A stretch of DNA of 64,000 nucleotides, taken from Gemmatimonadota bacterium. Lineage in GTDB: Bacteria; Gemmatimonadota; Gemmatimonadetes; Gemmatimonadales; GWC2-71-9. The notes beneath the pieces were generated by a model. That model was not told the DNA's origin. It did not search any database and saw only the letters and a list, made by a program, of their open reading frames with translations. The position numbers and the translations under genes were made by a program. The stretch covers positions 175,067-239,066 of the forward strand of contig PNAE01000012.1 of NCBI GenBank assembly GCA_003169895.1, written 5' to 3'. Below are positions 1-6,693 of the stretch, in pieces. Each line of letters opens with the position of its first letter. Position 1 is the first letter of the stretch.

Positions 1-1
1 G

Positions 2-1003
2 ACCGACGATCCGGACGCCGTCGCGGCGCGCGCCTTCCGCAGCGGGCGGATCGAAACCGGCGTGCAACCCGGGTGGGTACCGGGCGAGGTGGTTGCCGTG
101 CCGATCAGCTACTCGGCTTCCGGCCAGGCATCGCGTGTCATCGGCACGCTCGCGCTCGCCGATCGCGCCGGCGGCGGCGGTTTCACCCGCGACGAGACCA
201 AGCTCATCGTGGCCGTCGCGACGCAGATCGGCGCGGCGCTCGAGAATGCCAGGCTGGTGTCGCGCGATACTGATCGCCAGGGGCTTGAGCAGGAGTTACG
301 CCTCGCCCACGAGTTGCAAGTGCGCCTGATGCCGACGCCGGCCATGTTGCGCGGCGATGCCGACGTCGCGGTGCGTTGTGAAGCTGCGGCGTCGGTCGGC
401 GGGGATTTCTACACCTTCGCCCGCCTCGGCCGCGGGCGGGTGGGCACGATGCTCGGCGACGTCTCGTCGCACGGATTATCCGCCGCGTTGATCGCCGCTG
501 AAGTGCTCGCAGCTGTTGGCATCCACGCCAACTCGACCACGCCACCCGACGAGATGCTCACGTTGCTGCGCGATTCGCTTGCGGATGAGCTGGAGAAGAC
601 CGAGATGTACCTGACGATCTTCTACGGCATCCTCGATCCGACCGCGGGGCGGCTGGTTTACGCCAGTGCCGGCCACCCGCACGCTTTTCGGGTGCCACGA
701 ACTGGCGGCGCCGAGCGGCTCGATCCGACCGCCCCTCCGCTCGGACTGGTCGAGGCCGGCCGCTTCGGGCGCCGGATGGTGCCCTGGCACTTCGCGCACG
801 ACCTGCTGGTGCTGTTCACCGACGGATTGCAGGACCACGCCAACGACACCGGTGAACGGTTCGGCGAGGCGCGCATCCTGGCGCGCATCGAAACGGACCG
901 GGCCTGCACGCCGCAACAGCTGGTTGACCGCGTGTTCCAGGACCTCGCCGATTTCGGCGGGCCAGCCGCCGACGACCGCACGCTGCTCGTGCTCCGCATG
1001 TGA
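2..1003 (+). CDS. GAF domain - PP2C (SpoIIE-type) serine phosphatase, 5' end outside window
   Basis: The reading frame is open to the left window edge, so the N-terminus is missing. The first ~85 visible residues end in a typical GAF closing helix (QIGAALENARLV). A short linker leads to a PP2C/SpoIIE phosphatase domain with the metal-binding motifs GGDFYTF, GDVSSHG and FTDGLQDHAN. Such proteins dephosphorylate anti-sigma-factor antagonists or act as RsbU-like outputs of stress signalling in the cytoplasm. Its stop overlaps the GTG start of rsmA. The real partner cannot be named because no anti-sigma or STAS gene is in view. Confidence 0.85.
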   Translation, partial: TDDPDAVAARAFRSGRIETGVQPGWVPGEVVAVPISYSASGQASRVIGTLALADRAGGGGFTRDETKLIVAVATQIGAALENARLVSRDTDRQGLEQELRLAHELQVRLMPTPAMLRGDADVAVRCEAAASVGGDFYTFARLGRGRVGTMLGDVSSHGLSAALIAAEVLAAVGIHANSTTPPDEMLTLLRDSLADELEKTEMYLTIFYGILDPTAGRLVYASAGHPHAFRVPRTGGAERLDPTAPPLGLVEAGRFGRRMVPWHFAHDLLVLFTDGLQDHANDTGERFGEARILARIETDRACTPQQLVDRVFQDLADFGGPAADDRTLLVLRM

Positions 1004-1830
1004 GCCCCCGTCGGCGCAAGGCGCTGGGCCAGCACTTCCTCACCCATCCGCCGCTGTTGGCAAGAATCGCCGCCGTTACCGGCGCGACTGCGCAGCATGT
1101 CGTGCTGGAGATTGGTCCCGGTCGCGGCGCCCTCACGGCGGCGCTCCTGGATCGCGGCGCAACGGTCGTAGCGATCGAGCGGGATGCGGCGATGGCGGCG
1201 GGCCTGCTGCGCCGGTTTTCCGGACGCAATTTCGCGCTGGTGACAGGTGACGCACTGGAACTCGACTGGTCGGCGCTGGTCGCGCCGTGGGTGTCGGCCG
1301 GCAAGATATGGCTCGTCGCCGGCAACATCCCATACAACATCACCTCGCCGCTGCTCGATCGCGCGTTGACGGCCCCGCTACCGGCAGCGGTCACGTTCCT
1401 GGTCCAGCGCGAAGTCGCCGACCGAATCGTTGCCGGCCCGGACGCCAAGGAGTATGGTGGCCTGACCATCGGCATCCAGGCGGTGGCGCATGTCAAGCGC
1501 GAGTTCACGGTGGACAAGCGTGCTTTCACGCCGCCGCCGAAGGTCGATTCAGCGGTGCTCCACCTCGTTCCTCGCGATCCGCCGCTGGTCCTGCCGGGGA
1601 GGATTCCGGAGTTTCGGCGGCTGGTGACCTCGCTCTTCTCATACCGGCGAAAGCGGATGTTGAAGGCGCTGCGGGAGGCGAGGGGTCTGGATGCGGTACG
1701 GGCAGGGGAGGTCCTGCGGCTGGCGAAGATCGATCCGGACCTGCGGCCGGAGGTCGTCGATGTCGCCGGATTCGTGCGGTTGCTCGACGTGCTCTCGCCG
1801 GCGGTCCTTGTTCGGATCGCCCCCTCGTGA
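1000..1830 (+). CDS. rsmA: 16S rRNA (adenine1518/1519-N6)-dimethyltransferase RsmA (KsgA)
   Basis: RsmA dimethylates two adjacent adenines in helix 45 of 16S rRNA using S-adenosylmethionine, a late 30S assembly checkpoint. The 276-residue product has the family hallmark GQHFL at residues 10-14, the SAM-binding loop EIGPGRG at 37-43, the catalytic NIPYNI at 109-114 and the FTPPPKVDSAV segment before the C-terminal helical domain. The GTG start lies inside the upstream stop (GTGA overlap), implying translational coupling. The stop codon itself is part of the Rex operator of the next gene. Confidence 0.96.
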   Translation: MSPRRRKALGQHFLTHPPLLARIAAVTGATAQHVVLEIGPGRGALTAALLDRGATVVAIERDAAMAAGLLRRFSGRNFALVTGDALELDWSALVAPWVSAGKIWLVAGNIPYNITSPLLDRALTAPLPAAVTFLVQREVADRIVAGPDAKEYGGLTIGIQAVAHVKREFTVDKRAFTPPPKVDSAVLHLVPRDPPLVLPGRIPEFRRLVTSLFSYRRKRMLKALREARGLDAVRAGEVLRLAKIDPDLRPEVVDVAGFVRLLDVLSPAVLVRIAPS

Positions 1831-1842
1831 AACATTTCACAA
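1825..1842. promoter_or_regulatory. Rex operator (ROP) overlapping the rsmA stop and abutting the rex start
   Basis: TCGTGAAACATTTCACAA differs from a perfect palindrome of the known Rex box (TTGTGAA-N4-TTCACAA) by one base in the left arm. Its last base is immediately before the rex ATG. The position predicts NADH-relieved autorepression of rex. No other copy was found in this window. Confidence 0.85.
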
Positions 1843-2478
1843 ATGCTCACCCGCAAGATCGCCGACTCCACCGTTCGACGGCTCGCGATCTATCTCCGGT
1901 TTCTGGAGGAGTTTGAGCGCCAGGGGGCGGACACGCTGTCGTCCGAAGCGCTGGCGGCTCGCGCCGGCACGACGTCGGCGCAGGTCCGCAAGGACCTGTC
2001 TTTCTTCGGCTCGTTCGGCAAGCGCGGCCTGGGCTATGACGTGCATGCGCTGGCGCGGCAGCTCCGCAATATTCTCGGACTGACCCGCCGCTACCGCGTG
2101 CTCCTCGTGGGAGCGGGGCGGCTCGCCGGCGCACTGACGCAGTACGCGGAATTTGGCGCCCGCGGATTCGATATTGTGGTGGTGGTGGACAAGGACCCCG
2201 CGAAGATTGGCATGCGCTGGGCCGAACTCGTGATCGCTGACGTCACCGATCTCGAGAACATCGTCAAGCGCGCCCGGATCGACATCGCCATCCTTGTCAC
2301 GCCCGCCGCTCCGGCGCAGGCATTGGTCGATCGGCTGGTGGCCGCGGGCGTCACGGCGATGCTCAACTTCGCGCCGGTCCAGCTGCACGTGCCGGCGGGC
2401 GTCGATGTCAAGAATGTGAATCTTGCGGTCGAACTGGAAACGCTGTCATACGCGATTCAACATCGTGGGAGCAGCTGA
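1843..2478 (+). CDS. rex: Redox-sensing transcriptional repressor Rex
   Basis: Rex senses the NADH/NAD+ ratio and represses fermentation and respiration genes when NADH is low. The 211-residue product is the usual family length. It has an N-terminal winged helix (about residues 1-80, with the SAQVRKDLSFFGSFGKRG segment that carries the recognition region) and a Rossmann domain opening with LLVGAGRLAGAL at about 87-98, followed by a C-terminal domain-swap helix. There is no visible Shine-Dalgarno sequence; the 12 bases upstream are operator. Finding a consensus Rex box at this start supports the assignment independently. Confidence 0.95.
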   Translation: MLTRKIADSTVRRLAIYLRFLEEFERQGADTLSSEALAARAGTTSAQVRKDLSFFGSFGKRGLGYDVHALARQLRNILGLTRRYRVLLVGAGRLAGALTQYAEFGARGFDIVVVVDKDPAKIGMRWAELVIADVTDLENIVKRARIDIAILVTPAAPAQALVDRLVAAGVTAMLNFAPVQLHVPAGVDVKNVNLAVELETLSYAIQHRGSS

Positions 2479-2485
2479 GGAACTG

Positions 2486-3301
2486 ATGACCGGACTCACT
2501 GCACATCCAGCCGGCACGCTCGCCGAACGGGCACTGGAGTTGTTGCGCCTGGGCCCGGCGAGTGCCACCGACCTGGCGGTCAGGGTACTCGGGCTTCCCA
2601 ACGCGCCGATCGCCGTCGCCGAGCGCATTGCGGCCGCGCTCCTCGGCGCCGACCCACGCGTGCGGCAGCAATCCGACGGAAGTTGGTCGCTGGTTGCAGC
2701 GGCGCAGGGATCACCGTTGCTGGAGGAGTGCGCCTTCGCCGTGGTGGACGTGGAAACCACCGGCATGCAGGCAGCGGGTGACGATCGCATTACCGAAATC
2801 GCCGTGGTCGTCGTGCATGGTGCGCGGCGCGACGTCGTGTTCGAATCGCTGGTGAATCCCGGGCGGCCGATTCCGGAACGCATCTGTGAACTCACCGGTA
2901 TCAGCCAGGAGATGGTCGACGCGGCGCCAACATTCGCGGAAATCGCCGATCAGATCCTCGCCGCCCTTGCCGGCCGGGTGTTCGTGGCGCACAACGCGCG
3001 ATTCGACTGGGGATTCGTCGGGGCCGAGGTGCGGCGCACGCGCGACCTGGCGCTGGACGGCCCGCGGCTTTGCACGGTCCGGCTCGCCCGGCGCCTTGTG
3101 CGCGGGGAGCCGTCCTACGCGCTGGGCGCGCTGGCCGTCCGCCTCGGCCTCGAATTCGGTGCCCGGCACCGCGCCGCCGGCGATGCCCTCGTCACCGGCA
3201 TGCTGTTGCAGCGACTGCTGCTGCACGCCCGCGAGCAGGGAGCCCGGACCCTGGCCGACATCGAGGTGTTGCATCGAACCCCGATGGGCGCCCTGACATG
3301 A
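2486..3301 (+). CDS. DnaQ-family 3'-5' exonuclease (DEDDh) with N-terminal helical domain
   Basis: This 271-residue protein carries all three exonuclease motifs of the DNA polymerase III epsilon superfamily: Exo I VDVETTG (D88, E90), Exo II HNARFDWGF (H169, D174) and Exo III HRAAGDA (H228, D233). About 75 residues precede the nuclease and look like a winged-helix fold, as in stand-alone epsilon-like exonucleases rather than the replicative proofreader. ATG 2486 is preferred over earlier in-frame starts because it follows GAGGA and clears the rex stop. It overlaps the next gene by ATGA. It could serve proofreading or repair; the exact role is not determined. Confidence 0.85.
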   Translation: MTGLTAHPAGTLAERALELLRLGPASATDLAVRVLGLPNAPIAVAERIAAALLGADPRVRQQSDGSWSLVAAAQGSPLLEECAFAVVDVETTGMQAAGDDRITEIAVVVVHGARRDVVFESLVNPGRPIPERICELTGISQEMVDAAPTFAEIADQILAALAGRVFVAHNARFDWGFVGAEVRRTRDLALDGPRLCTVRLARRLVRGEPSYALGALAVRLGLEFGARHRAAGDALVTGMLLQRLLLHAREQGARTLADIEVLHRTPMGALT

Positions 3302-4200
3302 CGCTTGTTACCACGCTCAAAGTTGGCCGGCTGACGGTGCACGCGCTCGAGGCGGGCGTCCAGAAGCTCGACGGTGGCGCCATGTTCGGTGTCGTGCCGA
3401 AGCCACTCTGGCAGCGCCGGATTCCGGCCGACGAGCGCAACCGGATCCGGATGGCGATGCGGGTCCTCCTGATCGAGCACGACGACGGCCTCGTGCTCGT
3501 CGACTCCGGGCTCGGCAACAAGGAGGCGGCTAAGTTCCTCGACATCTACGGCATCGAAAACACCGGCGCGGACGGACGCACGACGCTCGAAGACGCATTG
3601 GCGGAACTGGGGTACCGGCCGGACGACGTCAAGGTGGTGCTCAACACGCACCTGCATTTCGACCATGCCGGCGGCAACACATGGATCGCGCCGGATGATC
3701 CCGACAAGCGCGTCCGGCTGACGTTCCCCAACGCGCAGTATGTGGTGCACGGTCGTGAGTATGCCTGGGCCACACATACCAACGAGCGGACGCAGGCGAG
3801 TTACCTGCTGCATAATTTCGTGCCGGTCGCCGAGGCGGGGAAGTTCCGCTTCCTCGAGGGACCGAGCGCGCAGGTGGTGCCCGGGATCGGCGTGATCGTC
3901 ACGCCGGGACACGTGCCCTGGCACATGTCGGTGCTGATCGAAAGCGACGGCGACGCGCTGCTCTTTCCCGCCGACACGATCCCTACGGCGCATCACCTGC
4001 CGCTGGCGTGGATCATGGGGTACGACGTCGAGCCGCTGCGAACGCTGGAGAGCAAGCGCGCGCTGTATGCGCGCGGGGTGGCGGAGGGGTGGCGGATCGC
4101 CTTCGAACATGACGCGGATACGGTGGTCGGGAGACTGGTGGCGGGCGCGCGTGGTGTGGAGCTGAGCGAGGTCGAGGTGCGGTCGAAGGTGGCGGACTGA
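3298..4200 (+). CDS. Metallo-beta-lactamase-fold hydrolase
   Basis: The 300-residue product has the MBL zinc motif HLHFDH at residues 118-123, a downstream PGHVPWHMS histidine and the FPADTIP aspartate, giving a complete two-zinc site. Overall layout resembles the lactonase/YtnP-type branch of the family, but substrate cannot be read from sequence. The start is fixed by the ATGA overlap with the exonuclease gene. It is the last gene before a 230-base leader region and so probably ends the first operon. Confidence 0.8.
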   Translation: MTLVTTLKVGRLTVHALEAGVQKLDGGAMFGVVPKPLWQRRIPADERNRIRMAMRVLLIEHDDGLVLVDSGLGNKEAAKFLDIYGIENTGADGRTTLEDALAELGYRPDDVKVVLNTHLHFDHAGGNTWIAPDDPDKRVRLTFPNAQYVVHGREYAWATHTNERTQASYLLHNFVPVAEAGKFRFLEGPSAQVVPGIGVIVTPGHVPWHMSVLIESDGDALLFPADTIPTAHHLPLAWIMGYDVEPLRTLESKRALYARGVAEGWRIAFEHDADTVVGRLVAGARGVELSEVEVRSKVAD

Positions 4201-4220
4201 AATCCGGGGCGACGCTCCCC

Positions 4221-4249
4221 TTGCCGCCGCCCCGGCAGCCCGCTAGGTT
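4221..4249 (+). promoter_or_regulatory. Predicted housekeeping-type promoter of the infC operon
   Basis: TTGCCG at 4221-4226 and TAGGTT at 4244-4249 are separated by exactly 17 bases. Initiation near 4256 would give a leader of about 175 bases before the infC start. The spacing matches other predicted promoters here (mreB, rpsA, rpsO, aroA). Confidence 0.5.
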
Positions 4250-4332
4250 GCGATCCATTCAAGCGGACGGCCAACCCGTCCCACCGCGAGCCAGCACCAG
4301 ACGGCGATCCGGTCCAAAGAGTCATAAGCATC

Positions 4333-4388
4333 CGGTCCTCCGGGACCGTGGTGCGCCTCTTCGGACACCCCGCCAACCGGCGGGGTGT
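4333..4388 (+). promoter_or_regulatory. Tandem leader hairpins upstream of infC
   Basis: A 6-bp stem (4333-4338 with 4343-4348) closes a UCCG tetraloop of the UNCG class. It is followed by a perfect 10-bp stem (4365-4374 with 4379-4388) with loop AACC. Only a weak T tract follows, so an attenuator or translational control element is as likely as a terminator. Known infC-rpmI-rplT operons are regulated through their leaders by L20 or IF-3; that this leader does the same is inference. Confidence 0.6.
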
Positions 4389-4432
4389 TCGCGTTTACAG
4401 GTCCTCAAACCGGGAATGGCCCACTGTCTTCC

Positions 4433-4945
4433 ATCGAGCGTGAGCGTCGAGTACGGGTGAATCGGCAGATTCGCATCTCGCCGGTTCGAGTGGTGACAGC
4501 AGAAGGTGAGCAGCTAGGGGTGCTTTCGATCGAGGAAGCGTTGTTTGCGGCGCAGGAGCGGGGCCTCGACCTGGTCGAGGTCGCACCGATGGCCCGGCCG
4601 CCCGTGGTCAAGATCATGGACTACGGCAAGTTCAAGTTCGAAGAGGCGAAGGCGGCGCGCGCCGCCAAGAAGAAGCAGCACGTGATCCACCTGAAGGAAG
4701 TGAAGTTCCGACCGGGGATCGACGACCACGACTTCGACTTCAAGACCCGGCACGCGCGTGAATTCCTCGGCGACGGGAACAAGGTCAAGGTGACGATGAT
4801 GTTTCGCGGGCGGCAGATCGCGCACACCGAGCTCGGCAAGGCCGTGCTCGATCGCGTGGCGGCCACCCTGGCCGACGTCGGCAAGGTCGAGCAGGACGCC
4901 AAGCTCGATGGCCGCAACATGGTGATGGTGCTCGCGCCGAAGTGA
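4433..4945 (+). CDS. infC: Translation initiation factor IF-3
   Basis: IF-3 prevents premature 50S joining and checks the initiator codon. The product shows the IF3 N-domain ([37 protein letters not shown]), a lysine-rich linker and the C-domain ending in [14 protein letters not shown]. The frame stays open further upstream to a GTG at 4385, but that codon sits in the leader hairpin. The ATC at 4433 gives 170 residues, the normal length, and non-ATG starts such as AUU/AUC are a family hallmark used for autoregulation. GTG 4457 is the other possibility. The start is less certain than the identity. Confidence 0.9.
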   Translation: MERERRVRVNRQIRISPVRVVTAEGEQLGVLSIEEALFAAQERGLDLVEVAPMARPPVVKIMDYGKFKFEEAKAARAAKKKQHVIHLKEVKFRPGIDDHDFDFKTRHAREFLGDGNKVKVTMMFRGRQIAHTELGKAVLDRVAATLADVGKVEQDAKLDGRNMVMVLAPK

Positions 4946-4976
4946 GCGCCAGACGCCGACCGAACGGAGAGACGGG

Positions 4977-5171
4977 ATGCCCAAGCAGAAAACAAAACGC
5001 GCGGCGATGAAGCGCTTCAGCCTGACCGGCACCGGCAAGATCAAGCGCAGCCGGGCCAACAAGCGCCACATCCTGACCAAGAAGACGACCAAGCGCAAGA
5101 ATCAGCTCGGCAAGTCCGCGCTGGTCAGCTCGGCCGACTATCGGCGCACCATCAAGCTGTTGCAGGCGTGA
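4977..5171 (+). CDS. rpmI: 50S ribosomal protein L35
   Basis: The 64-residue, very basic product begins [14 protein letters not shown] and contains the family core [21 protein letters not shown]. It is a small structural protein of the large subunit. The start follows GGAGAG, and the gene lies between infC and rplT in the standard order, so co-translation with both is expected. Confidence 0.97.
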   Translation: MPKQKTKRAAMKRFSLTGTGKIKRSRANKRHILTKKTTKRKNQLGKSALVSSADYRRTIKLLQA

Positions 5172-5182
5172 GGAGCTGAGCG

Positions 5183-5539
5183 ATGCCAAGAGCCAGGGGC
5201 GGGGTCGCGCATCACGCGCGCAAGAAGAAGATCATGGCGGCCGCCAAGGGCGGGCGCGGGGCTCGCAGCAAGCTGTACAAGGCGGCCAAGGAGAACGTCG
5301 AGCGCGGGCTGGCGTACGCCTATCGCGACCGGCGCAAGAAGAAGGGCGACTTCCGCCGTCTCTGGATCACGCGGATCGGCGCGGCGGCTCGCCTGCACGA
5401 GATCAGCTATTCGCGCCTCATGGCGGGCCTCAAGGCCGCCGGCGTGGAGATCAATCGCAAGCTGCTCGCCGACCTCGCCGTGACCGACGCCGCCGCGTTT
5501 GCCAAGCTCGCCGAGGTCGCCAAGTCGCAGCAGGGCTGA
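5183..5539 (+). CDS. rplT: 50S ribosomal protein L20
   Basis: L20 is needed for early 50S assembly and in several bacteria represses its own operon by binding the leader mRNA. The 118-residue product has the diagnostic stretches [31 protein letters not shown] and [27 protein letters not shown] ribosome-binding site precedes the ATG, 11 bases after rpmI. Its likely control target would be the structured infC leader. Confidence 0.97.
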   Translation: MPRARGGVAHHARKKKIMAAAKGGRGARSKLYKAAKENVERGLAYAYRDRRKKKGDFRRLWITRIGAAARLHEISYSRLMAGLKAAGVEINRKLLADLAVTDAAAFAKLAEVAKSQQG

Positions 5540-5571
5540 CAGGTGCTCTGGTTCGCGCTAATTCTGGGGTC

Positions 5572-5593
5572 GGCCGTCGCGGTACGGACGGCC
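5572..5593 (+). other. Hairpin between rplT and pheS
   Basis: A 7-bp stem (5572-5578 with 5587-5593) closes an 8-base loop directly before an ATG at 5596. There is no T tract, so it is not an obvious terminator. It would hinder use of ATG 5596, which is one reason to prefer the downstream GTG as the pheS start. Confidence 0.45.
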
Positions 5594-5625
5594 CCATGCT
5601 GGTTTCTGACCCCTGCGGAGCGCCG

Positions 5626-6693
5626 GTGACCGCACCCTCGGACCCCGAATCCCTCGACGCACTGCGCCAACGCCTCGCCGCGGTGGCGTCGCTTGAACTC
5701 GCGGCACTCGACGCGGAAGAGATCGCCGTGCTGGGGCGCAAGCAGGGCGAGCTGACCCACCTGCTGAAGGCGATGGCCACGCTGCCGCTCGACGAGAAGA
5801 AGCAACGGGGGGCCGCGCTCAACGCTCTAAAACTCGAGTTCGACGCTGCCGTTGCCGCGCGCCGCACCGAACTCAAGCACGGCGCGGAGGCGCGCGACGC
5901 ACGCGAGGTCGATCTCACGATGCCCGGGCGCGCGACCTGGACCGGTACCCGGCACCCCGTCACGGTGGTGATGGACGAGATCGTGGACATCTTCCGGGAA
6001 CTCGGGTTCGTCGTGGCGCTCGGGCCGGATATCGAGAACGAGGAGCGCAACTTCGGCGCGCTCAACTTCCCGCCGGACCACCCGGCGCTCGACATGCATG
6101 ACACGCTGTACGTCGACACGGCCGGTGCCGATCTGCCAGCCGGAGAGCGGCTGCTGTTGCGCACTCACACCTCGCCGGTGCAGGTGCGGGTCATGCGCGC
6201 CGGGCCACCGCCGTATCGCGTGGTTATTCCCGGGCTTGCCTATCGCAACGATCCATTCGACGCATCGCACGCGCCCGCGTTCACCCAGATGGAGGGACTC
6301 GCCGTCGACGAAGGCATCAGCTTCGTCGACCTCAAGGCAACGCTCAGTCACTTCGCCCGCCGATTTTTCCAGAGCGACGCGCAGGTGCGCTTCCGGCCGT
6401 CCTATTTTCCGTTCACCGAGCCGTCCGCGGAAATGGACGTCTCATGCGCGCTCTGCGGCGGATCCGGCTGCGCGGCCTGCAAGGGCAGCGGCTGGATGGA
6501 GATCCTCGGCTGCGGCATGGTGCACGAGAACGTCCTCTCGAACTGCGGCGTCGACCCCGAGCGGTATACCGGCTTCGCGTTCGGCATGGGACCGCATCGC
6601 ATTGCGATGCTCCGCTACGGGCTCGCCGATATCCGCCTGCTCTACGGCGGCGACATGCGGTTCCTCGCGCAATTCGGTGCGCTGGGCCAATGA
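5626..6693 (+). CDS. pheS: Phenylalanyl-tRNA synthetase alpha subunit
   Basis: PheS is the catalytic half of the alpha2-beta2 synthetase charging tRNA-Phe. A helical coiled-coil N-region (about 100 residues) precedes the class II core, with motif 2 around YRNDPFDASHAPAFTQMEGL and motif 3 at FAFGMGPHRIAMLRYG. A Cys-rich loop (CALCGGSGCAACKGSGW) sits in the catalytic domain, as in many PheS proteins. GTG 5626 has GGAG at 5617-5620; ATG 5596 in the same frame would add ten residues but lies against a hairpin. The stop overlaps pheT by ATGA. Confidence 0.95.
   Translation: MTAPSDPESLDALRQRLAAVASLELAALDAEEIAVLGRKQGELTHLLKAMATLPLDEKKQRGAALNALKLEFDAAVAARRTELKHGAEARDAREVDLTMPGRATWTGTRHPVTVVMDEIVDIFRELGFVVALGPDIENEERNFGALNFPPDHPALDMHDTLYVDTAGADLPAGERLLLRTHTSPVQVRVMRAGPPPYRVVIPGLAYRNDPFDASHAPAFTQMEGLAVDEGISFVDLKATLSHFARRFFQSDAQVRFRPSYFPFTEPSAEMDVSCALCGGSGCAACKGSGWMEILGCGMVHENVLSNCGVDPERYTGFAFGMGPHRIAMLRYGLADIRLLYGGDMRFLAQFGALGQ

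Noticed and set aside
816..1871. Long minus-strand frame opposite rsmA
   Set aside because: Ser/Arg/Thr-rich shadow of a clearly identified gene; typical of high-GC DNA.
4385..4432. GTG 4385 as the infC start
   Set aside because: It is inside the 3' arm of the 10-bp leader hairpin and adds residues without family similarity.
5540..5625. T-box or phenylalanine attenuator before pheS
   Set aside because: There is one short hairpin, no T-box sequence, no run of Phe codons in a leader peptide and no terminator T tract.
6444..6689. Upstream extension of pheT into pheS
   Set aside because: The frame is open by chance; ATG 6690 with the ATGA overlap gives the family N-terminus.
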